From the NCBI RefSeq assembly GCF_022129445.1, contig NZ_JADQAQ010000002.1, positions 1-64,000 on the forward strand: a DNA stretch of 64,000 nucleotides, written 5' to 3'. Position numbers and translations under genes: made by a program. This document shows positions 46,654 to 56,033 of the stretch, piece after piece (positions within the stretch are counted from its first letter, which is position 1; the number at the start of each line of letters is the position of its first letter). The notes below the pieces were generated by a model, which made no database searches, was not told where the DNA came from, and was given only the letters and a program-made list of their open reading frames with translations. Source of the DNA: Photobacterium sp. Ph5 (lineage in GTDB: Bacteria; Pseudomonadota; Gammaproteobacteria; Enterobacterales; Vibrionaceae).

Positions 46654-47202
46654 TTACTGAATAAACTGATAAATACGACGCGCTAAATATTTTGCAGTAG
46701 CAATATCATTAGCATAGGGCTTTCCCCCCTCTGATGTTGCAACAACGCCCGTCTGACACCCTAACCGATTAACGCCCAATGAACTGTAATTTGAAGTCTT
46801 ATCTATCCCAACCCAAATCATGCCATGTTGTGATGCTAGTATTTGAAAATATCGAAGCGTTTCAGTTTGATCGCCATTAGGTGATCCGCCAGAGGTGATC
46901 CCTGCCGCTATCTTTCCAGCTAATTTCTGATCGCACCATATATCACTTGTCGCATCTGCAAAAGCTTTGAACTGCGCCGATACCGATCCCATATAAGTTG
47001 GCGAGGCAAAAATAATCGCTTGGCAACACTGTAGCTTTGCCATTAAATCGTGATTAACAAATCGTCCTTCAACAATCTCAGATCCTGTAATTTTATGTGT
47101 AATCATCTCCACGGGTTCTAGTTCAAGCTCATGACAACACGCATCAACTAACGCACCCGTAACATCTGTTTGTGAAAAATAAACAATAGCAATCGCTTTC
47201 AT
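46654..47202 (-). CDS. Flavodoxin-family NAD(P)H-dependent oxidoreductase
   Basis: 182 residues, flavodoxin fold: phosphate-binding loop IVYFSQTDVTGALVD (near 5-19), then FASPTYMGSVSAQFKAF and AAGITSGGSPNGD, similar to WrbA/KefF-type quinone reductases. Cys clusters (CCHELEL, CCQA) are unusual. It likely reduces quinones with FMN. Confidence 0.85.
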   Translation of the reverse strand: MKAIAIVYFSQTDVTGALVDACCHELELEPVEMITHKITGSEIVEGRFVNHDLMAKLQCCQAIIFASPTYMGSVSAQFKAFADATSDIWCDQKLAGKIAAGITSGGSPNGDQTETLRYFQILASQHGMIWVGIDKTSNYSSLGVNRLGCQTGVVATSEGGKPYANDIATAKYLARRIYQFIQ

Positions 47203-47371
47203 GAAATTTCCTTATTAACTCAGTAAACCTCAACGCAGGATAAAACCTCACGTTAACCTGAGGTCAATCATTAATGACATTTCCTTAAAGCAATACATAT
47301 GAATAATCATATATGTCATAATCGCAGTGTATAACTGTTTGGAAATGGAAAATACAATAAGGAAATACCGT

Positions 47372-47869
47372 ATGACACATCCAACATGGGAATTACCAAT
47401 AAGTAAGAACTCGGCAGGATTGGTACTTACCCCTTGTCCGGGAACAAAAGGTACATCGCTAGATAAAAGTATTGAGCAATTAAAAACGCAAGGCGTCACT
47501 GTTGTTGTCACCGCGTTAAGTATGAAGGAAATGAAAGCAAAGAATGTAGATGCTTTACCACTGGTTGTTCAGCAAGTCGGACTTCAATGGTTCAATATCC
47601 CAATAGAAGATGATTGCGCTCCAGATGCAAGCTTTCAGCCGCATTGGGATGCTATTTCCCCAGCACTACACCAAGCATTAGATAACGGTGAAAAAGTCGC
47701 ACTGCATTGTATGGGAGGTTCTGGACGAACAGGCTTACTTGCCGCTCACCTATTATTAGAAAAAAACTGGCAATTAGAAGACATCATTAACCAAGTTCAA
47801 GCATTAAGACCCAACGCATTTACTAAAAAAGTGCAAGCAGAATATATTCACCATATTGTTAAAAAGTAA
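47372..47869 (+). CDS. Dual-specificity/tyrosine-type protein phosphatase
   Basis: 165 residues from the ATG at 47372, placed 8 bases after an aaggaa site; ATGs at 47327 and 47345 are less likely. The P-loop HCMGGSGRTG (CX5R) carries the catalytic Cys and Arg, near residue 112. An Asp-containing region earlier (FNIPIEDDCAPD) would supply the general acid. Compact CDKN3/DSP-like fold. The substrate is unknown. A strong hairpin follows at 47877-47911. Confidence 0.88.
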   Translation: MTHPTWELPISKNSAGLVLTPCPGTKGTSLDKSIEQLKTQGVTVVVTALSMKEMKAKNVDALPLVVQQVGLQWFNIPIEDDCAPDASFQPHWDAISPALHQALDNGEKVALHCMGGSGRTGLLAAHLLLEKNWQLEDIINQVQALRPNAFTKKVQAEYIHHIVKK

Positions 47870-48176
47870 ATGTATAACATGTATCCACACAATAGATTTG
47901 TGGATACATGTTCATAACAAATTTAATCACCGTTAGCCTACCTATTTTCAAAACAGGTCAATTTTACCTTATATTGTAAGCTCCTTTGATAAGATCCCAC
48001 CACTGTCTATCACAGAATACATTTACAGCCTTGAGCTGCAATTATTTTAAATGTCTGACATATAAAATATTACCAATAAGATTATTACAAGAAGGAATAA
48101 CTTCTGATCCAGATCATAGGCAATGCACAACCTTTTAAATACCATAAGAGCATAATTTGATAACTGTTGAGCTTTT
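47870..48176. other. Intergenic region with a strong hairpin
   Basis: About 307 bases. A perfect 13-bp stem (47877-47889 with 47899-47911) terminates the phosphatase gene. The following 250 bases to 48176 are AT-rich and should contain the transporter promoter. No other feature was recognised. Confidence 0.6.
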
Positions 48177-49649
48177 ATGGAACACGCGAAACAATCATCG
48201 TCTATAGCCAGTCCTACAGAGCCGCTATTAGCGATTAAACTTATCCCTTCTGTTGTTATCATTCTCTTAAGTATTATCGCTTGGCAATTCACTCCTCCCT
48301 CGGGTTTATCCTTACCCGCTTACCACACCGCAATTATCTTTATTGCAACGATTGCTGCGATTGTCGCTAATGTTTTACCAACAGGTGCTGTCGCTATTAT
48401 TTCAGTATCCGTTTATGCCGTATTGCACGCAGGAGGGGAAACCAGCGCCAAAGCGGCAATTATGGCAGCCACCAGCAATTTTAATAACGTCTTGATCTGG
48501 CTTATTGTGATCGCCTTTATGATTGCAAGAGCCTTCGCCAAAACAGGGTTAGGTCGCCGAATTGCTTTAGTCTTATTACGTTATTTTGGTCAATCCTCAC
48601 TGCGTATTGCTTATTGTTTAGGTGTAGCTGATTTCCTTATTGCGCCTGCAACGCCTAGTAATACCGCGCGTTCCGCCATTGTTTCTCCTATTGCCGATTC
48701 TCTCGCGAAAACCATTAATAAAGACGACAGCAAGCTTGGCAAGTATTTGATCTCATCGGTCAGTGCAATGAACGATGCATCAGCTGTGGGTTTTCAAACA
48801 GGGTTTGCAGGTAACTTAGCATTAGTCGGTATTGCAGCGTCTGTTGCAAATATCAATATGACTTTTACCCATTGGGCAATGTACTTATTAATTCCTGCAT
48901 TAGTGTTATTAATCACCATCCCTTTTATTCTTTATAAGTTTATTAATCCAGAAACCAAGCAAACCCCAGAAGCACCTGAGTTTGCCCGTGCTGAATTAAA
49001 GAAAATGGGGAAAGTGACACAAGCAGAATGGAAACTGATCGCCGTCTTTATCGCCTTAATCATAATGTGGGTTGGCGGTAAAGCATTAAGCCTTCACTCA
49101 ACTACTGCAGCATTTATTGGTTTATCTGCACTATTAGTGCTTGGCGTTTTAAATTGGAATGACGTTAAAGCAGAAAGAGGCGCATGGGATACCTTGATCT
49201 GGTTCGCGGTATTAATGGGCATGGCAAGCCAATTAAAAACCTTAGGCTTTACTGGTTGGGTGGGACATGGCGTCTCAGACATGATCAGTAGCAGCATGGG
49301 CAATGCAGGTCCAACCCTTATTTTGCTTGTAATGATGGGCTTTTACTTATTAACGGCTTACTTTTTTGCATCGGGTACAGCGAAAGTCGTGGCACTCGGG
49401 CCTGTTATTATCGGCTCATTAATGGTCTTAGGTGTTAACCCATTAATCGCCATTTTAGCGGTTGCTGGTATTACTAACATTGGCTGTAACTTAACGACTT
49501 ATAGTCACGCCCGTAATCCACTTTTGATGGGCTACCAATACCACAACGATAAAGAATGGATGAAGATCGGACTGGTCATTTCCATTGGTGGTGCCATTAT
49601 CTTTATGACCACAGGCTTAATTTGGTGGTCGGTACTGGGTTTGATGTAA
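48177..49649 (+). CDS. DASS/SLC13-family anion (dicarboxylate-type) permease
   Basis: 490 residues with about 12 hydrophobic helices. The DASS signature loop FLIAPATPSNTARSAI (near 158-173) carries the SNT substrate/Na+ motif, and a second half-repeat has FFASGTAKVVALGP near 405-418. It likely imports a di- or tricarboxylate. The start is the ATG at 48177. A good terminator follows at 49696-49724. Confidence 0.88.
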   Translation: MEHAKQSSSIASPTEPLLAIKLIPSVVIILLSIIAWQFTPPSGLSLPAYHTAIIFIATIAAIVANVLPTGAVAIISVSVYAVLHAGGETSAKAAIMAATSNFNNVLIWLIVIAFMIARAFAKTGLGRRIALVLLRYFGQSSLRIAYCLGVADFLIAPATPSNTARSAIVSPIADSLAKTINKDDSKLGKYLISSVSAMNDASAVGFQTGFAGNLALVGIAASVANINMTFTHWAMYLLIPALVLLITIPFILYKFINPETKQTPEAPEFARAELKKMGKVTQAEWKLIAVFIALIIMWVGGKALSLHSTTAAFIGLSALLVLGVLNWNDVKAERGAWDTLIWFAVLMGMASQLKTLGFTGWVGHGVSDMISSSMGNAGPTLILLVMMGFYLLTAYFFASGTAKVVALGPVIIGSLMVLGVNPLIAILAVAGITNIGCNLTTYSHARNPLLMGYQYHNDKEWMKIGLVISIGGAIIFMTTGLIWWSVLGLM

Positions 49650-49695
49650 TTGAACTATTACCGATAACCGACTACTAATAAGTAACAATACAAAG

Positions 49696-49724
49696 ATGGC
49701 TACCCACATGGTAGCCATTTTTTT
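49696..49724. terminator. Terminator of the DASS gene
   Basis: A 9-bp stem (49696-49704 with 49710-49718), 5-base loop and a T run. Confidence 0.9.
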
Positions 49725-49813
49725 CATTATAATTTGGTCTATAGCCAGATTTTTAATAAGCCATATAGCTTATATAACGTTACAGCTTTCAAACTAGCGA
49801 AAAGGAATACATT

Positions 49814-50113
49814 GTGAGATCGATATTATTAGCAACATTACTCTTGTTTTCTCTCCCGTCATGGAGTGCTAGTTACTGTCTAAAAACAACCTTAGGTGAC
49901 TATGTATGCCCGCCACCTTTTGGTCATATTTACGCAGATAAACTCGGCAACCCATTATGTGGTAAAGGGCAATGCATCAAAGACCGACAAGATAACTACC
50001 AGTGCTCCAAACAAGATGGTGGCTTTGCGATAAAAAACGACCTTGGTGATATATTATGTACCGGAGGCTGCGAACCCGCATCAGAAAAGAATTGCCAAAT
50101 ACCTAAACCTTAA
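49814..50113 (+). CDS. Small secreted Cys-rich protein
   Basis: 99 residues from a GTG start after an aaaggaa site. Signal peptide to about residue 19 (SWSA). The mature part has three imperfect repeats of a Leu-Gly-x-x-x-Cys motif (LGDYVC, LGNPLC, LGDILC) and about eight Cys, so is likely disulphide-rich and periplasmic. I do not recognise the family. The 3' end is part of a 43-bp tandem duplication. Confidence 0.7.
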   Translation: MRSILLATLLLFSLPSWSASYCLKTTLGDYVCPPPFGHIYADKLGNPLCGKGQCIKDRQDNYQCSKQDGGFAIKNDLGDILCTGGCEPASEKNCQIPKP

Positions 50114-50180
50114 CGCTATTCTCTCCAAAGAGAATTGCCAAATACCTAAACCTTAACGCTATTCTCTCCAAAGAGAATTG
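50089..50180. repeat. 43-bp tandem direct repeat, two copies
   Basis: The 43-bp unit at 50089-50131 is repeated exactly at 50132-50174, followed by the first six bases of a third copy (50175-50180). Each unit contains the last codons, stop and a 7-bp hairpin (50118-50124 with 50129-50135). The stop codon used is in the first copy. Confidence 0.95.
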
Positions 50181-50201
50181 ATAACGGAATAGATACAAAA
50201 G

Positions 50202-50236
50202 TGGCTACCGCTTTTTCAAGTCGGTAGCCATTTTAT
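50202..50236. terminator. Terminator
   Basis: A 9-bp stem (50202-50210 with 50222-50230) with a T-rich tail, between the Cys-rich gene and the convergent MetF-like gene. Confidence 0.85.
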
Positions 50237-50261
50237 TAGCGATCTTTGTTGCTAGAACAAT

Positions 50262-51284
50262 TTAAGCAGATGCAAGTTTATTCGCACGTGCTTTACGCTT
50301 TAACAAACGGAATTCATGTTTTGCTAAATGGCTATCCATTGAAGAACGTAGCAACTTGTAAAGTAAGATAGAACCGTCAATTTCTTCTTTACGGTTAGTT
50401 AAGCTTTCAATGTTTAAACCTAGTGGTAAGTCATACTCTACTACCGCATCTAAGATCTGATTTAAGCTGTTACAACACATCTTAATCGACTCATGCAGTG
50501 GGTTTTCCGCATTTAGAATACGTAGGCTTGTTGCTTCTGGAACGCTCACCCCTAACCACTCAATAAACTCTAGTGTTTTCGCACTGCCACAAGGTGAGAA
50601 AGTTAAGATAATACGCTGCGGTTTCAAACCTTGCTCTTTACACTCAATCGCGTAACGCGTCAGAATATCAATCGTCGCTTGAGTATCGTAAATCGCTTGA
50701 GAAATAAAGAAGTTACAACCTTGCTTATACTTTTCAATCAAACGTTCATGCTCATTACCTTTCTTTGCATGACGCTCTGCAATCATTATACCGCCAGTAA
50801 AGAAGTCATTACGGTTTTCAGCCAGCGTTTGATATGCCGTTGATAATGGCAGTGAAACATCATTTTTCGCCGATGGACTACCCACTAATACCATGTCACG
50901 TACACGGTATTCATCCCACGCTTCATTTAGCCACTCATCAAACGCTTCAGTTTCCGACTGCACCACACTCTTATAAGTGATCACAGGACGGTCGGTTTTC
51001 TTATTCAATAGTGATGAGTAATGACGAGGATCATGAGTCGATTTAAAAGGGAACGGACGCGGCTTATTGGTACGTGATGCTTCATCTTGAATATCGTAAA
51101 CAATCAAACCATCAATCGCGAGATCACGAATACGATCAACTAACCGATCAGCGATACCTTCAACATCTTCAATCGGCGTACTGGTTTTTGGTGGTGTTGT
51201 ACCAATAAAATAAACACCGCGTGTAATGTCGTTATAACGGACACGCAGTTCAGATTCAGGGGTGGGTTGAAATTGATCCGACAT
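50262..51284 (-). CDS. Methylenetetrahydrofolate reductase-like protein (MetF family)
   Basis: 340 residues, a MetF-type TIM barrel: FIGTTPPKTSTPIEDVEGIADRL near 27-49, then LVGSPSAKNDVSLPLSTAY and KYKQGCNFFISQAIYD (the FAD/NADH part). It is longer than the usual 295-residue MetF and the active-site Glu region is not readily seen, so it may be a divergent paralogue. It would reduce or bind a folate or similar substrate with FAD. The gene stands alone. Confidence 0.7.
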   Translation of the reverse strand: MSDQFQPTPESELRVRYNDITRGVYFIGTTPPKTSTPIEDVEGIADRLVDRIRDLAIDGLIVYDIQDEASRTNKPRPFPFKSTHDPRHYSSLLNKKTDRPVITYKSVVQSETEAFDEWLNEAWDEYRVRDMVLVGSPSAKNDVSLPLSTAYQTLAENRNDFFTGGIMIAERHAKKGNEHERLIEKYKQGCNFFISQAIYDTQATIDILTRYAIECKEQGLKPQRIILTFSPCGSAKTLEFIEWLGVSVPEATSLRILNAENPLHESIKMCCNSLNQILDAVVEYDLPLGLNIESLTNRKEEIDGSILLYKLLRSSMDSHLAKHEFRLLKRKARANKLASA

Positions 51285-51348
51285 AAATGCTCACTTCCAT
51301 GTTGTCACAGTGCGTTACCTCATCGATAGCACCTGCTTAATTTTTATA

Positions 51349-51378
51349 AAACCGTAGCAATGTCTTTTGCCACGGTTT
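51349..51378 (-). terminator. Terminator of cutA
   Basis: On the minus strand, a stem (51350-51359 with 51368-51377) with an internal mismatch is followed by TTATAAAAATT. It lies 150 bases after cutA. Confidence 0.55.
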
Positions 51379-51533
51379 ATCTCATCCTTGTGTGTTGCCT
51401 TACCTTTACGTTCACTTTTAAGGTGAAAATTTATGTTATTTATCAAATTAGCAACACAATATATGCTTTAGTTTTACCTAAACCCAATAGATAAATCAAA
51501 GAAAAGTCACTGTTTTTAACTTACTGGGTTAAA

Positions 51534-51851
51534 TTAGCGACATTCTTTGTCAATCCATGAAAGGTAATCACCAAAACCATTTGTGATCGGTAATTGAATG
51601 ATCTCAGGGGTTTCATAATCATGAAGCGCAACAATCGTGGCTTTAACCTCTTCAAACAGTGATGTTTTGGTTTTAATAAGCACCTGCTGCTCTTGATCGC
51701 AATTCACTTCACCTTGCCAGTGATAATAAGACTGAATAGGCATCACCTGTACACACGCCGCTAAACGCTGGCTAATCAGTTCATTGATAATAGTTTTCCC
51801 TACCTTGGGATCTGAAAACGTTGTTAAAACAACACAATATTGACCAGTCAT
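51534..51851 (-). CDS. cutA: Divalent-cation tolerance protein CutA
   Basis: 105 residues, the usual length. CutA1 pattern: TTFSDPKVGKTIINELISQRLAACVQV near 9-35, SYYHWQGEV, and LIKTK near 58-62. A trimeric PII-like cytoplasmic protein linked to copper and other metal tolerance. Confidence 0.95.
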   Translation of the reverse strand: MTGQYCVVLTTFSDPKVGKTIINELISQRLAACVQVMPIQSYYHWQGEVNCDQEQQVLIKTKTSLFEEVKATIVALHDYETPEIIQLPITNGFGDYLSWIDKECR

Positions 51852-52051
51852 GCTTATTTCACCCTTATTAATATTTTCATCTTAATGGCTCAAATTATTC
51901 AGAATAAGAATTTACAAGCAAAGTCCCATTCTTTACATCAATGACAGAAGCATCATATAGCACTGACACAACGCTTACATTCGCCCCCTATTATCGCGCC
52001 GTTTCTACCCTACAGAGAAACTATCTTTATATTCGTTAAGGAACTCGAATA

Positions 52052-54172
52052 GTGAGCAAATTTAAAATTCTGTCATTAAGCCTAGCTGTCTCTATCGCCC
52101 TTGTTGGCTGTAATGATGATCACCACCACCATGATGACAACAATAAAGTTATTGATGGACAAACACTAACCCACACCCCAGAAGTCGTGAGTAAAGGTGA
52201 TCAGCAAGTAAACAAACAAACTATCACATTAGCCGCAACCTCTGACTTACACGGTCGCCTTCGCGGCTATGACTACGCCATTGATGCTGAAGACAAACAC
52301 GCAGGTTTAACCCGTATTGCTACTATCTTAGAGCAACAACGCCTTTTAGATCCTAACCTTATTCTGTTAGATATTGGTGATACGGTACAAGGCAACTCAG
52401 CACAGCTATTTAATGATATGGAAACGCATCCAATGATTGACGCGTTACAATATCTTAATTACGACTTATGGGTGCCAGGTAACCACGAATTTAACTTTGA
52501 TCGTTCATTCCTTGACCGTAACTTAGAAAACTTTGATGGCGCAGTAATTTCTAGCAACATCAAATGGGAATCAAATAACGCAAACTATCTGCGTGGCTTC
52601 CAAATTTTTAACGTTAACGGCTGTAAAGTAGCGGTTATTGGCTTAACCCCTTCTTATGTACCTAACTGGGAAGCGTCAGCACCAGAGCATTTCAAGGGCT
52701 TGAAGTTTGAAGACGAGCTAAATGCAACACGTGCTGTGGTTGACGATGTTATTGCTCGCCACCAACCGGATATTATTGTCGGTGCGCTGCACTTAGGTCG
52801 AACCGATCAAGGTGTTGGTGTATACAATATTGCCGCAGAGCTAGCTGATAAGTTTGATGTGATCATGGCAGGACACGAACACGCAACATACATTGAAACC
52901 GTGAAAAAAGGCGATCCTAACGGTAACGACATTAGTGTGAAGAGTGGTCTAGTTGAAGACAAAGCAAAATCAGGTAAATACGACGACAGTAATCGCCAAG
53001 GATCAGTAAAAATCATTGAACCGGGTAAATGGGGTTCAGACTTAGCGATGGCGAAAATTGACGTTAAAAAAGATGCGTCAGGTAAATGGAAAATCGTTGA
53101 TACCACCCTTTCTAATCTTGATACCAAAGAAATCGCAGAAAATCAGAACATGGTTGATGAATACCAAGATATTCATACCCGTTCTGTAAATGATGCTATA
53201 GAAACTTTGGGGAAAGTAGACGGTGACTTTGTTAGCGATGGCGGTGCTGATGAAGCAACAAACGAAGACTACTTTGTTGATGACTTAGGTACGCGTCTAT
53301 ACAGCACTATTCACAAAGCAAAAGTACAAGACAGCGCACTGATTGACTTAATTCAGTTCATCGAGCGTGAAAAGTCAGGGGCGACAATTTCTGCTGCAGC
53401 GTTATTTAGCGACACGTCTAACCTTCGTGATGGCCAAAACTACCAGCGTAAAGACTCCGCAAACCTGTACAAATACGATAACGCACTCATTGGCGTAAAC
53501 ATCACAGGTGCCCACCTGAAAGAGTACATGGAGTGGTCATACAACTACTTCAATACTTACAAAGAAGGTGATTTAACCGTTTCATTTAACCCAGAGGTTC
53601 AAGCGTATAACTACGACTTATTCGATGGTGCTATTGAATACACCGTCGATCTTACAAAACCTGCTGGTGAACGTGTTGACATCACCCTTGTTGACGGTAA
53701 AGCGTTTGATCCAAATGCGACATACAAACTAGCACTGAACTCATACCGCTTTGGTACTCAAGGGGTAACTAACGGTTGGTTCACGAAAGATGATGTGTTC
53801 TACGATTCAAGTGATGCAAACGTGCCTGCAATTCGAGATATGATCACCGCTTACGTAACAGAGCATAACGGTATTAGCATCAACGATGAGCACCTAAATA
53901 CCACAAATAACTGGCATATTTTGCAGTTAACACCGAACGGTGAAATCACAAAGAACCGTGCTAATAGCGATATCTGGAAGCAGTTTACTAATAAACAACT
54001 GTGTATTCACATCAACCCAGATAACGTGAAATACCCTAGCATTAGTAAAGCGTTAAACATGTACGATAAAAACACTTATTTCCCAAACATAGCTGCTGAG
54101 AAAGCTGATGCGACGCCAGAAGAACTTAATCTTGGCTGTAGCTGGACTATTGATCCAAATAACAATGGCTAA
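52052..54172 (+). CDS. Lipoprotein 5'-nucleotidase / UDP-sugar hydrolase family
   Basis: 706 residues from a GTG start after an aaggaa site. Lipobox LVGC (Cys20) is followed by a His/Asp-rich stretch (NDDHHHHDDNN). The metallophosphatase domain has SDLHGRL, LDIGDTVQGNS, GNHEFNFD and GHEHATY with metal ligands Asp, His, Asn. A C-terminal nucleotidase domain covers about 400-640. A periplasmic enzyme that dephosphorylates nucleotides. Single gene, with a terminator at 54194-54222. Confidence 0.9.
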   Translation: MSKFKILSLSLAVSIALVGCNDDHHHHDDNNKVIDGQTLTHTPEVVSKGDQQVNKQTITLAATSDLHGRLRGYDYAIDAEDKHAGLTRIATILEQQRLLDPNLILLDIGDTVQGNSAQLFNDMETHPMIDALQYLNYDLWVPGNHEFNFDRSFLDRNLENFDGAVISSNIKWESNNANYLRGFQIFNVNGCKVAVIGLTPSYVPNWEASAPEHFKGLKFEDELNATRAVVDDVIARHQPDIIVGALHLGRTDQGVGVYNIAAELADKFDVIMAGHEHATYIETVKKGDPNGNDISVKSGLVEDKAKSGKYDDSNRQGSVKIIEPGKWGSDLAMAKIDVKKDASGKWKIVDTTLSNLDTKEIAENQNMVDEYQDIHTRSVNDAIETLGKVDGDFVSDGGADEATNEDYFVDDLGTRLYSTIHKAKVQDSALIDLIQFIEREKSGATISAAALFSDTSNLRDGQNYQRKDSANLYKYDNALIGVNITGAHLKEYMEWSYNYFNTYKEGDLTVSFNPEVQAYNYDLFDGAIEYTVDLTKPAGERVDITLVDGKAFDPNATYKLALNSYRFGTQGVTNGWFTKDDVFYDSSDANVPAIRDMITAYVTEHNGISINDEHLNTTNNWHILQLTPNGEITKNRANSDIWKQFTNKQLCIHINPDNVKYPSISKALNMYDKNTYFPNIAAEKADATPEELNLGCSWTIDPNNNG

Positions 54173-54193
54173 TCGTTTTAGCTTTTAACACCC

Positions 54194-54222
54194 AAGCGGT
54201 AGACATTCTCTACCGCTTTTTT
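54194..54222. terminator. Terminator
   Basis: A 10-bp GC-rich stem (54194-54203 with 54209-54218), 5-base loop and T run. Confidence 0.9.
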
Positions 54223-54245
54223 CTCTGACTATCTCTGTAGGCCAC

Positions 54246-55397
54246 ATGTTTCAAAAATACGTTTTCCCTATCATTATTTTCGCACTCTCAACAGCCATTT
54301 TTCTTTACTCCCCTTTGTTAAGCCAATCTTTCCATCCAAATAAAACACAATCTCAGCATTTCGTTTCTGCAAAAGTAGAAAACATCATAGATGAAAATGT
54401 ATTTGAAGATGATTTAGCGCCTGGGATTTATCGCGGTACACAGCACCTAAAAATAAAAGTACTTGAAGGTGAACATACCAATGAAACCGTTGAACTTAAT
54501 AACCCCTTGAGCCGCCAACATAACGTGTTATTAGATAAAGGATCAGAATTCATATTGATGATCCGCGAAACCATTCACGGTAGCCATTTTTGGGCATTTA
54601 ACCACCAGCGTACCACTCCCATCTATACCATGGCAGTTGTCTTTATTGGGCTGATTTTATTCTTTGGTGGACGCGCAGGCTTAAACGCTGTGATTTCACT
54701 GTATTTCACCGCAGCACTGATCATCGGCGTATTAATTCCAGCCATATTTGACGGAATAAACCCAGCCTTAGTCACTATCGAATTAATGGCAATAAAAATA
54801 GTCGTTAATTTCATACTAGTTTCTGGTTATAACAAGAAAAGTCTGTGTGCGATATTAGGCACCTTAGTTGGGGTTATCATGGCAGGTATTTTTGCTCAAA
54901 CCTTTGGCGAATGGGCACACCTATCAGGTATTTACTTAGATAAAGGTGAGGATGTCATTTACCTTGCCACAGAAAATCCTATTCAAGTGCGTTGGCTGAT
55001 GTTTGTCACCATTATGATTGCCGCGCTGGGCGCCGTGATGGACGTTGCCATTTCTATTGCTTCATCGTATCAAGAGCTACAACAAGCCAACCCCAAACTC
55101 TCTCCCAAACAATTGATGCTTGCCAGCATGAACATAGGTAAAGACATCATGGGTACCATGACAAACACATTAATATTAGCGTTTGCTGGTAGCTCACTCA
55201 CCACCATTATGATGGTCTGGGGGCTTTCAATGCCTGTTGAACAGTTTATGAATACCCCAGTGATCGCGTTAAGCATTATTCACGGTTTAGCAGGCAGTAT
55301 CGGTATTGTACTTACCATTCCATTTACTGCCTTTATTGCCAGTAAGATCTTTGATCATCAAAGTAATGAAGAGCCAGCAATCAATGCTAACCGTTAG
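54246..55397 (+). CDS. YibE/F family membrane protein
   Basis: 383 residues. An N-terminal signal-anchor (1-25) precedes a soluble domain (about 30-125) that resembles an OB-like module. Then come about seven membrane helices with the YibE/F patterns: MAVVFIGLILFFGGRAGLNA, AALGAVMDVAISIASS and ILAFAGSSLTTIMM. The family is a putative transporter of unknown substrate. The stop overlaps the convergent DUF3291-GNAT gene by 4 bases. Confidence 0.88.
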   Translation: MFQKYVFPIIIFALSTAIFLYSPLLSQSFHPNKTQSQHFVSAKVENIIDENVFEDDLAPGIYRGTQHLKIKVLEGEHTNETVELNNPLSRQHNVLLDKGSEFILMIRETIHGSHFWAFNHQRTTPIYTMAVVFIGLILFFGGRAGLNAVISLYFTAALIIGVLIPAIFDGINPALVTIELMAIKIVVNFILVSGYNKKSLCAILGTLVGVIMAGIFAQTFGEWAHLSGIYLDKGEDVIYLATENPIQVRWLMFVTIMIAALGAVMDVAISIASSYQELQQANPKLSPKQLMLASMNIGKDIMGTMTNTLILAFAGSSLTTIMMVWGLSMPVEQFMNTPVIALSIIHGLAGSIGIVLTIPFTAFIASKIFDHQSNEEPAINANR

Positions 55398-55990
55398 CAA
55401 TGCTTTAGATAAGTAAAAAATTCAGAGTCTTTTTCATAATGATTTTTTTCATATAAGTTCTGCGCTTTTAAGTTATCGGCAGCAGTACTTAGCATAATGA
55501 AAGAGGCCTGAGTTTCTTTCGCTAACTGATCAGCGCGATCAAGCAGCAACAAATCGTCTGGCGTAAAACGTGATTTAAATGAAAAGGCATAAGGCGTTTC
55601 ACCATGTTCGCGTAAATGATCAAGTCGCGACACCGCGTGTTGTGGCGTGGGGATCTCACCATCTTCAATCCACCATAAAACATAATTAGCTTCAGTTAAG
55701 CGATAGAACCATTCACTTTTACGGCGCATAAAGTCTTTATGATGCGTGCGGAACATAAAGTTTTTAAGATCATCCACCGAGTCCCAAATCGACATATTAA
55801 CGATGATAGAAGGATCATCAAATAACTGAATATTCGTCGCATCACCGGATTCATCTTTTAAACGCCACACAAAGCCATCACTGTTTTCAGCAATTGCATT
55901 CACCTTATCTAAGTTATCAACAAACTCTTTAATTTCAGGTGCATCTAATGGGTATTTTGCCTTTGCGATATTGAGTTGTGCCAGCTTCAT
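55394..55990 (-). CDS. DUF3291 protein with a GNAT-like C-terminal part
   Basis: 198 residues. An N-terminal DUF3291 domain covers about 1-140 (MKLAQLNIAKAKYPLD, then SDGFVWRLKDESGDA, VNMSIWDSVDDLKNF, YVLWWIEDG). It is a ferredoxin-like fold of unknown function. The C-terminal stretch about 150-198 (FIMLSTAADNLKAQNLYEKN, then a short strand) reads like the last part of a GNAT acetyltransferase, but the acetyl-CoA loop R/QxxGxG/A is missing. It is perhaps a fusion with a truncated GNAT. Confidence 0.65.
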   Translation of the reverse strand: MKLAQLNIAKAKYPLDAPEIKEFVDNLDKVNAIAENSDGFVWRLKDESGDATNIQLFDDPSIIVNMSIWDSVDDLKNFMFRTHHKDFMRRKSEWFYRLTEANYVLWWIEDGEIPTPQHAVSRLDHLREHGETPYAFSFKSRFTPDDLLLLDRADQLAKETQASFIMLSTAADNLKAQNLYEKNHYEKDSEFFTYLKHC

Positions 55991-56033
55991 GTTTTATTCC
56001 CCACGTTGTTACCATCAGCGTAAGATATCGTCA

